DNA of 64,000 nt. Source: Ignavibacteriaceae bacterium (GTDB lineage Bacteria; Bacteroidota; Ignavibacteria; Ignavibacteriales; Ignavibacteriaceae). The notes beneath the pieces were generated by a model. The model saw only the letters and a program-made list of their open reading frames with translations. It did not search any database and was not told where the DNA came from. Made by a program: the position numbers and the translations under genes. The DNA lies in the NCBI GenBank assembly GCA_013388545.1, contig JACAFB010000047.1, positions 118,704 to 182,703 of the forward strand, read 5' to 3'. This document shows, piece by piece, positions 11,454-20,624 of this stretch. How positions within the stretch are numbered: the stretch's first letter is position 1; every line of letters starts with the position of its first letter.

Positions 11454-12497
11454 CTAATATTTAATATCCTTTCCGAATAAATTTAGTTTTCCATCAATAT
11501 GTTTTGATGCATTTACGAATTTAAGATTTGCATCTATAACACCGGCGTGACATAAAGAACAATTTTGAACATTTGGATGAGTTCCGCCATCAGCACTTGT
11601 CTTTGGTAATGGATTAGATCCATTTCCATGACAAGATCCACATTCAGAGGTTGCGGGATTATTCCATACCGGCGCGTTTGTTAAGTTACCATTCTTAAAA
11701 TAGCCATGGCAATAAGTATTAGAACAAGTTAAATTCGCTAAATCATAAACCGGATTGGGAGTAAATAACGGCAAGTTTGAATCATACTCTGATGTTGAAG
11801 GATCGTTTGTCTTTAGAACAGCCAGAGGATTACTGCTCATCAAAACTTCGGCTCTTAGATCCGGGTCAGTATGCCCCGGAGTTGATACACTTCCGGGAAC
11901 ATTATGACAATCTCCGCAAAGCAGCACCTTTCCTTCCATGTTACCTTTTAAGTGAACCTGATGGGCTCCGACACCCCGACTTGTGTTTGAGTAATTTCCA
12001 CTCAAATCTCTAGGTGGTGCATTGCTGTTCTTATTTCCATGGCAAGTTGTACAGTTTTCGGGTCCGCCTTTATAAAGATGACAGTTATTGCAAGTTGGAG
12101 AAGCGATACCACCCGAATAATCATTCCCATGGCAAGGCTTACAAAGTGAGAAATCCCAATTCCTGTTCGAAATGTATTTCCCATGAAAGTTAGCAGAATT
12201 AGTATCAACAATTCCTTCAACATGAACTCCAATACCCAGATGACATTCACTTGAAGAACAGCTAACTTCAGTCAACCCGCCCGAAAAGTCGCCGGCGTGA
12301 CATTGACTGCAATCATTTAATTTATTTAAACTGTTTTTTACAAGCAGTCCATGAAAGTTTGCAGAGTTTTTATCGAAAGTCCCTTCACCGTGGACTGAAA
12401 CATTCTGAGGTTGAACAAGCTCATCTTTAAGTTTTGAGCAGCTTGCGATAAGCAGAGCTGCTACCATTATCAGGATAGTCAATAATAATTTTTTCAT
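11454..12497 (-). CDS. Multiheme cytochrome lipoprotein, CxxxxCH...CxxCH (Geobacter-type) domain protein
   Basis: Start set to internal ATG at 12497 (MKKLLLTILIMVAALLIASC lipobox); seven CXXCH (CSQCH, CKPCH, CNNCH, CTTCH, CGDCH, CGSCH, CSLCH) and two CX4CH (CSSSECH, CSNTYCH). Confidence 0.88.
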   Translation of the reverse strand: MKKLLLTILIMVAALLIASCSKLKDELVQPQNVSVHGEGTFDKNSANFHGLLVKNSLNKLNDCSQCHAGDFSGGLTEVSCSSSECHLGIGVHVEGIVDTNSANFHGKYISNRNWDFSLCKPCHGNDYSGGIASPTCNNCHLYKGGPENCTTCHGNKNSNAPPRDLSGNYSNTSRGVGAHQVHLKGNMEGKVLLCGDCHNVPGSVSTPGHTDPDLRAEVLMSSNPLAVLKTNDPSTSEYDSNLPLFTPNPVYDLANLTCSNTYCHGYFKNGNLTNAPVWNNPATSECGSCHGNGSNPLPKTSADGGTHPNVQNCSLCHAGVIDANLKFVNASKHIDGKLNLFGKDIKY

Positions 12498-12523
12498 TTT
12501 AAAACCTGTATTTACAAATATGA

Positions 12524-13729
12524 TTAACTGCCATGACAGTACCCGCAAAATCCTATTCCCTTTGGGCTCGAAGGTGAAAAAGATGAATGACAATTGTAAC
12601 ACACAGATGCATCAGAACTATGCCAATCACCATTTTCATCTTTCATAAAACCTGAAGGATGAGTTTTGGGATTTGTTCCTTGTATTCCGTCACTATCAAG
12701 ATGGCATTGTAAACAAGTTGGATCAGCACCCTGCACATCATGACAGGAAATGCACCTTTCAATATCTCTTCGTGCCAATACTGAATGTTCGCCTCCACCT
12801 GTTCCAACTCCAATAGTTATAAACCCTGCTTTAAGATGCGAGGCAGGAATTATACCGCTAATGCCAAAGTCGTTATTATCTGACTGATGACAATTGGCAC
12901 AAAATGTTTCTATCTGATGGCAGCTTTGACATTCAGATAATTTACTCTTTGAGTCAATGCTATGAGTAAACCGATAGTTTAATTCATGAACACGATTGAT
13001 TGCCTGCTGCTTAGCCCCGTCAACGTAGTTTGAGGGATAATATGGCTGATAAAAATCATCAGAAACATTTTTTTCATAAATCACATTAGTTGCAACGTGG
13101 CACTCTTCGCATGAATTATTGTCGTGACACATTACACAATTTGCATCAATGTCATTAGCAGCGAATCGATGAGATTTAATAAAATTGCTGCTTATGTGAG
13201 ATTGAGGAATTAGATTCACGGTTGAAATATGACAGGCTTCGCAAGCATTAGTTGCCATTCCTTTTTCAGAATGACAGTTATAACAATTTTCCATAGGAGG
13301 ATTTGGTTGGACTGCCTGAAAGCTGTAATCAACTTTATCTAATCCAATATGACATGAAGTGCATTCCATCTTTTGATTACCAGAGTGGAAACTATGATCA
13401 AAAATCAGCGCTGATTCTTTTTGTATCAAAGGTTCATAAGAATCTCCGATATGGCAAGTCCCGCATTCATCCTGATTATCAACCTGATGGCAGACACTGC
13501 AGTTTTCATGGTTTGGGAGCAATCTATCTTTTAATGATGTACTTGAGATAACAGATGAATGGCAGTCTGCACAGCTCATCGCATCAGCATGCAGCTGATG
13601 AGAAAATTTAATTCTTTCCGAGTTATCTGAGTATTCGCTGCCCTCCCGATCATTCATTACAAATGCTGACACAACCAGAAAACCGATAAGAATTATTACG
13701 AGGTTAAGGTAAATAAGTTTTATTCTCAT
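12524..13729 (-). CDS. 14-heme c-type cytochrome (putative periplasmic multiheme)
   Basis: 14 CXXCH motifs counted; several preceded by F[ST/D]H-type heme ligands (IKFSHQLHADAMSCADCH, LIFDHSFHSGNQKMECTSCH); N-terminal hydrophobic segment. Confidence 0.92.
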   Translation of the reverse strand: MRIKLIYLNLVIILIGFLVVSAFVMNDREGSEYSDNSERIKFSHQLHADAMSCADCHSSVISSTSLKDRLLPNHENCSVCHQVDNQDECGTCHIGDSYEPLIQKESALIFDHSFHSGNQKMECTSCHIGLDKVDYSFQAVQPNPPMENCYNCHSEKGMATNACEACHISTVNLIPQSHISSNFIKSHRFAANDIDANCVMCHDNNSCEECHVATNVIYEKNVSDDFYQPYYPSNYVDGAKQQAINRVHELNYRFTHSIDSKSKLSECQSCHQIETFCANCHQSDNNDFGISGIIPASHLKAGFITIGVGTGGGEHSVLARRDIERCISCHDVQGADPTCLQCHLDSDGIQGTNPKTHPSGFMKDENGDWHSSDASVCYNCHSSFSPSSPKGIGFCGYCHGS

Positions 13730-13730
13730 A

Positions 13731-15014
13731 TTACATCATATCGAGATTAGTATTGAACCAGTAATTAATTTTAAAGAACATTCTGAAATCATTCTTATAG
13801 ATTTTGTTATTTAGGAACTGACCCTGTAAATCGAATGACAAAATTCTTAATGGCCTTATGTTTACACCAGCAAGAATGGTAGTCAGACTGTTCTTTTCAC
13901 TAGCAGTTTTGCTCAGCTTATATGAAGTGAAAGAAACTCCCACCGATGGTGTGAGAAATCCTTCGAGAAAAGTGTAACCTGAAAATAAAGAAACGGCATC
14001 AAGTTCTCCGGCATAGCCAAATGTTCTTCTGTAAGTTAATGTTCCGTATGAAGTGACTAATCCTGCAGTAAATCTTTGCGATTCATCATCTTTGTAGGTT
14101 ACATTGGCAAATCTTGCCAGAGCCGAGATCATATTGCTGAATTTGTAAACACCGCCAACTTCCACTTCCTGCGTATTACCATAATCGAATACGGAAAAGA
14201 TGGAGTTGTACCTGATTCTAGGCTCGCGATACTGATAATAAACGTTAAGATTCAGTTTATCTATCGGCTCATAATTGCCATCGATCTCAAACTTTGAAGT
14301 CTTTTCAAAATTCAAATCATAATCATATCTGGTATTTATCGAAATAGTGTTAGGCAGCTCATAACTAATTTCACCGGAAACGAACTGATATTGATTGGAA
14401 TTATTTTCAATTAAAAGATTAACAGGATTAAGATCTGTTCCTAATCTTGCTGCAAAATATTTTTCAGTTCTAAAATTCTTTTTTATGTAGCTTACACCAA
14501 GTTGAAAATTCTTTAATACGGAAGTTGAAAATTTTCCACCGAGGATATAATCATCTTCCCATTTGTCGGTTATTTCCAGCTTCTGATAAGCCGGTACATT
14601 CCCTCCGTAGTAAACAAAAAATCTGTAGTTTTCAGGTTTTACCTCCAGATAAGCACCGTCAAAAACACCACCAGCCACACTATTAAATATCGGCTGCCTT
14701 CCAAGCTTGACTGTAGCGATATTAAAGATTTTTCTTGCTTCAAAATACAAGTTATAAAATCTTAATCGCGGATCGTTCTTCTGCTTTACTGCAAAATCAT
14801 TTTCAAGATTCAGATAAGAGCGAAGTGAGAAATTGCCTTCATTAATATTTAGATTAAGCACCTGGAAACTTCGAAGATGGGTTTCTGAGACATCTGCAGT
14901 ATCAAATCTTTCAAATGAGTAAAGAGAAGAAGAAATTCTGCCGTTTATATTCTGTGCAATTGTTTGCGGAAGAATCAGAACGGCAGCAAACAAGACAAGA
15001 AAAATATTTTTCAT
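13731..15014 (-). CDS. Outer-membrane beta-barrel porin-like protein
   Basis: Signal peptide MKNIFLVLFAAVLILPQTIAQ; alternating aromatic/polar strand pattern throughout; ends in aromatic-rich strand INYWFNTNLDMM; embedded among multiheme cytochromes. Confidence 0.72.
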   Translation of the reverse strand: MKNIFLVLFAAVLILPQTIAQNINGRISSSLYSFERFDTADVSETHLRSFQVLNLNINEGNFSLRSYLNLENDFAVKQKNDPRLRFYNLYFEARKIFNIATVKLGRQPIFNSVAGGVFDGAYLEVKPENYRFFVYYGGNVPAYQKLEITDKWEDDYILGGKFSTSVLKNFQLGVSYIKKNFRTEKYFAARLGTDLNPVNLLIENNSNQYQFVSGEISYELPNTISINTRYDYDLNFEKTSKFEIDGNYEPIDKLNLNVYYQYREPRIRYNSIFSVFDYGNTQEVEVGGVYKFSNMISALARFANVTYKDDESQRFTAGLVTSYGTLTYRRTFGYAGELDAVSLFSGYTFLEGFLTPSVGVSFTSYKLSKTASEKNSLTTILAGVNIRPLRILSFDLQGQFLNNKIYKNDFRMFFKINYWFNTNLDMM

Positions 15015-15057
15015 TAATTTATTTAACGATTGTTAAAAATAGCTATTTCAGAAGCTA

Positions 15058-15591
15058 CTATTTAGGAACACTGTGTTTTATCTTTTCCCACATAGTTGTC
15101 AAATCAAATTCTTTGAAAGTAGGACTTTCAGGGTTATGACAGTTAACACAAAACTTATCAAGTGAATCATGAACAATCAATCCGTTTTTGATTGATTCCT
15201 CTCTGCTCTTCATAACTTTGAGGCTTTTATATTCTGAACCTGGTCCGTGACAAGTTTCGCACTGCACTCCATCTTCAACTTTGAATTTTTCCATCTTCAA
15301 AGAAGCATCAACATTGTAACCACTTGCGTGGCATTTAAGACATTCAGGAGTTTCAACTGCTAAAGTTGTAAACCCTTTCTCTTTTGCAATTCTGTTTGAT
15401 TCTTCTGACTTTAATGTTTCATAAGCTTTTGAATGTTTGCTCTCCTGCCAGATAGAAAGTTGTTTACCCTGCTTATCTGTTTTATGACACATACCGCAGG
15501 CTTCAACACCTACAAATTTCTTTTCTTGAGCAATGGAGACATAGATGGGACTTACTAGAATTAACAGCGAGAGAAAATATTTGATGATCAT
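15058..15591 (-). CDS. Tetraheme cytochrome c (cytochrome c554-like family)
   Basis: Signal peptide; CGMCH, CLKCH, CETCHGPGSEY, CVNCH motifs. Confidence 0.87.
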   Translation of the reverse strand: MIIKYFLSLLILVSPIYVSIAQEKKFVGVEACGMCHKTDKQGKQLSIWQESKHSKAYETLKSEESNRIAKEKGFTTLAVETPECLKCHASGYNVDASLKMEKFKVEDGVQCETCHGPGSEYKSLKVMKSREESIKNGLIVHDSLDKFCVNCHNPESPTFKEFDLTTMWEKIKHSVPK

Positions 15592-15700
15592 TTAACCTCC
15601 AATTAAAAATTGGATTAACATTTTGTAATAATTAACACATAACAAATTTAGAAAATAATAATTTGAAATTCCATGTTATGTTAAAAATATTTTTAAAGTT

Positions 15701-17347
15701 TTATTTTATCAGCATCATTTTTCTAAACATCTCGGACTCATTTAGTCTTAATTTACAAATATAAATTCCTGAGCTAAGATTATTAGCTGACCATACAATT
15801 TCATACTCTCCGCTGGGCATAAAGTTGTGCAAGAGCGATTGAACTTTATTTCCGAGAACATCATAAATATCAAGTGTAACATACGATGATTGAGGTATAA
15901 TAAACTTTATTTTCGTAGAAGGATTGAATGGATTTGGATAGTTTTGAAAAAGATTAAATGAATACTCTGAATTTTGTTGATGCTCGTTAATTGTTGTTGA
16001 ATCAACAGCATAGCCTCTGAAAGGAATTATCTTATTACCACCATCGGAATTGATAGTAATTGAACCACTGTAATATCCGGCTGCCCCCGGATAGAATGTT
16101 AAATCAATGTAAGTCGAATGCATTGGTAAAATCTGCGTTTGATAATTACCAATTGTAAATGCAGAATCGCTCGAAACAATGTTCTGAATATTTAACGTTT
16201 TGTTTCCCACATTCAATAGTTGGAAGAAAAGTGATTGCATATTCCCAACTCTTACTGTGTCGAATTGCATTTTAAGAGGAAGAGCAAGCAGCAAAGGATT
16301 TTGAGGACGATTTTCATTTGTGCGAAATGAATAAATTCTTTCAACAAATACGCTATGATCTATAAAAGGATTACGTTTGTTCTGATAAAATGCTATCAGA
16401 TTGTTTCTGTTTATTTCTTTAATTGAAACTTCATCAAAATCATTCCATATTCTGAAAATATTTTCTTGCCTTATGTCAAGATAATTTCCAAAGTTCTCAT
16501 ATCTGATAATAAAGTAAAGCATTGCTCTGCTTACATCGCCTTTGTGGACGTCGCGAGGTTCGAAAACAGTTTGATTCACAGAATCCTTACCAAGTTTACT
16601 GCCGCCCAATTGCCATGTAATTCCGGATAAAACTTTCCCGAACGGATAATTGCCACGGGTATTGTTAGCATTTTTATCCGTAGGGTAAAGGTGATTTAAA
16701 TCCGATCTCATTGGTTCATCTTGATTAAAAGTAGATTGAGGCCAGGAGTGTTCAGTATCAAAATTTTGATTTTGTGCTTCTGTTCGGTTATTAGCTTTTA
16801 TTTTTCTTCCTGTGTAAACGCATTCAATTGTATCTCCTGGCTGCTGATCAAGCGTATCAAACATTCTGTCACGCGCTGTGTTGTATCCGAGTGATGTATG
16901 ATTGATTACAAGATTTTTCAGCACACTTTTTAGTTCATTATCATATAAGTTAAAAGTAGTTGCGTCATAACTGTCATTAAATATTGCCGAACCTGTTAAT
17001 CTTACAGAGAACAATTTTGTACTGTCCGGTGATTCAAAAATCAGAAGATCATTATCAATAACATTTTGAGTGGGTTTAAAAAAAATCCAGAAAATACCGG
17101 AGTCTGATGGACTGATATTAAATGATGAATCGGATGTAGAAAATGATCGATTGAAATTTACTATTCCACTTACTTCAAATTCTTCTTCACAATCATTTTT
17201 AATTATAATTTGAAGGCTGTCTTTGTTTCCGGTTATTAATTGTGGAAAGTTAAATTCCTGCTGATTGGTGATTATCTGAGAATGAAGGTTAGCAGTAAAA
17301 AATAATAATGTTACTGTTATTAAAATTACTTTGAAAATTGCTTTCAT
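15701..17347 (-). CDS. Secreted endonuclease I (EndA/NucM-like) with T9SS C-terminal sorting domain
   Basis: Nuclease motif DTEHSWPQSTFNQDEPMRSDLNHLYPTDKNANNTRGNYPFG; C-term YSFNLFQNYPNPFNPSTKIKFIIPQSSYVTLDIYDVLGNKV...LSSGIYICKL..MMLIK. Confidence 0.9.
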   Translation of the reverse strand: MKAIFKVILITVTLLFFTANLHSQIITNQQEFNFPQLITGNKDSLQIIIKNDCEEEFEVSGIVNFNRSFSTSDSSFNISPSDSGIFWIFFKPTQNVIDNDLLIFESPDSTKLFSVRLTGSAIFNDSYDATTFNLYDNELKSVLKNLVINHTSLGYNTARDRMFDTLDQQPGDTIECVYTGRKIKANNRTEAQNQNFDTEHSWPQSTFNQDEPMRSDLNHLYPTDKNANNTRGNYPFGKVLSGITWQLGGSKLGKDSVNQTVFEPRDVHKGDVSRAMLYFIIRYENFGNYLDIRQENIFRIWNDFDEVSIKEINRNNLIAFYQNKRNPFIDHSVFVERIYSFRTNENRPQNPLLLALPLKMQFDTVRVGNMQSLFFQLLNVGNKTLNIQNIVSSDSAFTIGNYQTQILPMHSTYIDLTFYPGAAGYYSGSITINSDGGNKIIPFRGYAVDSTTINEHQQNSEYSFNLFQNYPNPFNPSTKIKFIIPQSSYVTLDIYDVLGNKVQSLLHNFMPSGEYEIVWSANNLSSGIYICKLRLNESEMFRKMMLIK

Positions 17348-17430
17348 TTAATCAGTCAATGCTTACGGTGTTTTGATAATCAATTAAAATCTTTAATTTC
17401 GCCCGTTAAAATAATTCAGGTTAAGTTATA

Positions 17431-17880
17431 ATGAAACAAATATTACTTTCAGCTTTGGCTTTTTTCTTAATAATTAATGTAAGCCTGACAGCACAAATTG
17501 ATCAACACATATGGAAACCGCTCGTCGTAGAGGAAAATCAGAAACTCTGGTACGATGCAAATATGCTTGACTCTGCTAAAGGCGATAAGTTCCAGGTTTG
17601 GGTGCTGGAGCTTCATAAACCTCCACTTGAGATTGAAAATATAGACGGCGATGTTTACAGGTCTAAAACACTATACACAGTAAACCTCAATTCTGTTAAA
17701 TATGGGATCCTCAAAATCGTTTATTATGATGTTGCAAGCCGTGAAATATTTAGTTATGACTATTCTAAACCTGAAGAGTACGATGACCTGAATTATCCTT
17801 ATCCAATTACTGAAAATTCTTTTATGTTTTTAATTCTTAAAGAACTGATGAAGCAAAAAGGAGAGCAATCCCAGAAATGA
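17431..17880 (+). CDS. Secreted protein, surface-adhesin E-like, unknown function
   Basis: Signal peptide (MKQILLSALAFFLIINVSLTAQ) and a compact beta-rich domain (WYDANMLDS...FQVWVLELHKPP...ILKIVYYDV). Confidence 0.6.
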   Translation: MKQILLSALAFFLIINVSLTAQIDQHIWKPLVVEENQKLWYDANMLDSAKGDKFQVWVLELHKPPLEIENIDGDVYRSKTLYTVNLNSVKYGILKIVYYDVASREIFSYDYSKPEEYDDLNYPYPITENSFMFLILKELMKQKGEQSQK

Positions 17881-18305
17881 CCAGAAATAATTTCGATGAT
17901 AAAGTTTATATCAAAGGATCACCAATTCACGGCAGCGGAGTATTCACTTCTGTTGCAATTCCAAAACATAGTTTGATAATGCCTATTGATGGTGAAGAAA
18001 TTTCGGTTGAAGAGTGCGAAAGAAGAGAAAATGAGGAAAACAATGTTTACATTTTTTGGAAGACCGATGAATCTTTTCTTGATGTATCATCTACGCCAAA
18101 AATTAAATATATAAATCACCTTTGTGACTCGAATTGCGAAGTTGTTGAAGATGATAATGGATGTTTATGGCTGTACTCGATTAAGGATATACTTGCTCAC
18201 GAAGAGCTAACAATTAATTATGGTTACGAAGAAATATACCAGCACTGTGTTTGTGATTTTTGCGATCCTAATCGTGATCAAATAAATTCTAATCAGAATC
18301 TATAA
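17877..18305 (+). CDS. SET domain-containing protein (putative protein-lysine methyltransferase)
   Basis: GSPIHGSGVFTSVAIPKHSLI, INHLCDSNCEV (NHxCxxN), EELTINYGYE, post-SET-like CVCDFC; 4-bp ATGA overlap with upstream gene. Confidence 0.88.
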   Translation: MTRNNFDDKVYIKGSPIHGSGVFTSVAIPKHSLIMPIDGEEISVEECERRENEENNVYIFWKTDESFLDVSSTPKIKYINHLCDSNCEVVEDDNGCLWLYSIKDILAHEELTINYGYEEIYQHCVCDFCDPNRDQINSNQNL

Positions 18306-18313
18306 TACCTGCA

Positions 18314-20155
18314 TTAGACTGATTCTGTTTTTTTGCTCTTTTCAACTAACCTGGCATTTTTTCTGTCAAGTTCAGTGAGATATTTTTTCCTGATTCTGAT
18401 ATTCAGAGGAGTGACTTCTACATATTCATCATCGGAAATCCATTCTAATGCCTGCTCAAGAGTTAAAAGTCTCGGAGTATCCAATCGAATTGCTTCTTCG
18501 GCAGTTGATGATCGGAAATTTGTAAGCTGTTTTGTTTTAGTTACGTTCACAGGCATATCATTCTGCCGGGAATTTTCACCAACTACCATTCCCTCGTAAA
18601 CCTTTGTTCCTGCTTCTATAAAAAATTCTGCCCGCTCCTGAAGCTTGTTCATAGCGTATGCTGAAGCAGTTCCTGATTCCATAGCTACAAGCGCACCCCG
18701 CTGACGGGAGGGAATTTCGCCTTTGTATGGTTCATAACAATGAAAATTATGATGAATGATTCCAAGCCCTTTTGTGTCAGTCATAAATTCGGAACGATAC
18801 CCGATCAAACCCCGCGAAGGTATAAAAAATTCAAGTCGGGTGTTATCATTAAATGTAATCATATTCTTCAATTCACCTTTTCTTTTCCCAAGCTTTTCTA
18901 TAACAATACCAGAATAATCGTTGGGAACATCTATTATTACATGTTCAACAGGTTCAGATAAAACATCATCAATTCTTTTCAGAATTACTTCCGGGCGACT
19001 TAACTGAAGTTCATATCCTTCACGTCTCATATTTTCGATTAAGATTGCAAGATGCAGCTCGCCTCTGCCGCTGACCTTAAATACATCCGGCGAATCTGTC
19101 ATTTCTACTTTAAGGCTCAGGTTTGATTTCAGTTCCTTCGAAAGTCTTTCACTTAGGTTGCGGGTAGTAACATACTTCCCATCCTGTCCGGCAAAAGGTG
19201 AATTGTTCACGATAAAATTCATTGTAATTGTCGGTTCATCAATTTCAACAAACGGAAGAGGTTCAGGATTTTCCGGAGAAGCGACGGTCTCACCAATATC
19301 AACATCTTCCAATCCTGCGATAGCACCAATATCACCGGCAGTTAATTCATTTACTTCAATTCTTTTAATATTTTCAAAAGTGTACAACCTGGAGATTTTG
19401 AAATTCAATTTTTCATTACTCCTTGTAATAAGAAAAATGTTTTCACCCGCCTTTAATCTTCCCGAGTGTATTCTGCCAATTCCAATTCTTCCAAGATAAT
19501 CATTGTAATCAATTGCAGAAATCAGCATTCTAAAAGGCTCATCAGGGTTGGCTGCGGGTGCAGGAACGTGTTTAATAATTGTTTCGAACAGAGGAATCAA
19601 AGAGTTACTATCATCATTCAACTGATATCGTGCAATTCCCTGTTTTGCTATTGAATAAACAAACGGGAAATCGAGCTGATTGTCATTTGCACCAAGGGAA
19701 ACAAATAAATCAAATACTTCATTAAGCACTTCATCGGGGCGAGCATCTTTTCTATCAATTTTGTTGATTACAACAATGGGCTTAAGGTTAAGTTCTAAAG
19801 ATTTTTTAAGTACAAACTTAGTTTGAGGTAAAGGTCCCTCCGCCGCGTCCACAAGCAGTAAAACCCCGTCAACCATCTTTAGTGTGCGTTCAACTTCTCC
19901 CCCAAAATCCGAGTGACCCGGTGTATCGATAATATTTATTTTGATACCATTGTAATTGACGCTAAGGTTTTTAGCAAGAATCGTAATTCCTCTTTCTTTC
20001 TCTAAAGCATTTGAATCCATTACTCTCTTCTCTACCTGCTGATTATCACGCCAGACTCCCGTTTGTTTTAACATATAATCAACTAAAGTTGTCTTGCCAT
20101 GATCAACGTGAGCAATAATGGCAATATTTCTTAAATCATTTCGGATGTTTTTCAA
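18314..20155 (-). CDS. typA: Translational GTPase TypA/BipA
   Basis: GTPase motifs AHVDHGKTTLVD, DTPGHSDFGGEVERTLKMVDG, NKIDR; full-length BipA architecture (SRGLIGYRSEFMTDTKG). Confidence 0.97.
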   Translation of the reverse strand: MKNIRNDLRNIAIIAHVDHGKTTLVDYMLKQTGVWRDNQQVEKRVMDSNALEKERGITILAKNLSVNYNGIKINIIDTPGHSDFGGEVERTLKMVDGVLLLVDAAEGPLPQTKFVLKKSLELNLKPIVVINKIDRKDARPDEVLNEVFDLFVSLGANDNQLDFPFVYSIAKQGIARYQLNDDSNSLIPLFETIIKHVPAPAANPDEPFRMLISAIDYNDYLGRIGIGRIHSGRLKAGENIFLITRSNEKLNFKISRLYTFENIKRIEVNELTAGDIGAIAGLEDVDIGETVASPENPEPLPFVEIDEPTITMNFIVNNSPFAGQDGKYVTTRNLSERLSKELKSNLSLKVEMTDSPDVFKVSGRGELHLAILIENMRREGYELQLSRPEVILKRIDDVLSEPVEHVIIDVPNDYSGIVIEKLGKRKGELKNMITFNDNTRLEFFIPSRGLIGYRSEFMTDTKGLGIIHHNFHCYEPYKGEIPSRQRGALVAMESGTASAYAMNKLQERAEFFIEAGTKVYEGMVVGENSRQNDMPVNVTKTKQLTNFRSSTAEEAIRLDTPRLLTLEQALEWISDDEYVEVTPLNIRIRKKYLTELDRKNARLVEKSKKTESV

Positions 20156-20207
20156 TTATAAAATCCTGTAATAATTAATAAAAAAAGGCTGGACAGAAAT
20201 TTGAGTA

Positions 20208-20492
20208 TTAAGTAATTATCTGTGTGTGAAGCGCGATTTCTTCAAGAATTGAAGTTACTTTCAGGCATTGATTCAATGAACCGCTGAAGACTACCGCTTT
20301 TCCTTTTACGTGCACTTCAAATGCAAGCAAGCGGGCTTCTTCAAATGTGCAGTTTACTGCTTTTATCAACTGATTGATTACCTCATCAAAGGTATGGATG
20401 TCGTCATTAAAAAGTAAAACCCTGCTCGAAAGATCAACTCCCGAATCAATACTCTCATCAATTTTAATATTTGTATCTGTCTGTAAATTCAC
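20208..20492 (-). CDS. clpS: ATP-dependent Clp protease adaptor ClpS
   Basis: VLLFNDDIHTFDEVINQLIKAVNCTFEEARLLAFEVHVKGKAVVFSG. Confidence 0.88.
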   Translation of the reverse strand: MNLQTDTNIKIDESIDSGVDLSSRVLLFNDDIHTFDEVINQLIKAVNCTFEEARLLAFEVHVKGKAVVFSGSLNQCLKVTSILEEIALHTQIIT

Positions 20493-20624
20493 GCTTAAAT
20501 TTAGCTAAACTAAAAAAAATGTAAAAGTGAAATAATGGGTTGTTAACTCAAAAAAGTAAGTTTGTTTTTGTAACCCCCTATTTATATATTTTTTTTCAAA
20601 AATAGTTCAATAATTGGAGGCAGC

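Noticed and set aside
15681-15696. Perfect AT palindrome TTAAAAATATTTTTAA downstream of the endonuclease gene
   Set aside because: Pure A/T and short; expected by chance in AT-rich intergenic DNA, at most a weak terminator
18294-18335. Possible terminator CAGAATC...GATTCTGTTTTTTT between the SET gene and typA
   Set aside because: Only 7 bp of stem and overlaps the typA 3' end; too weak to call
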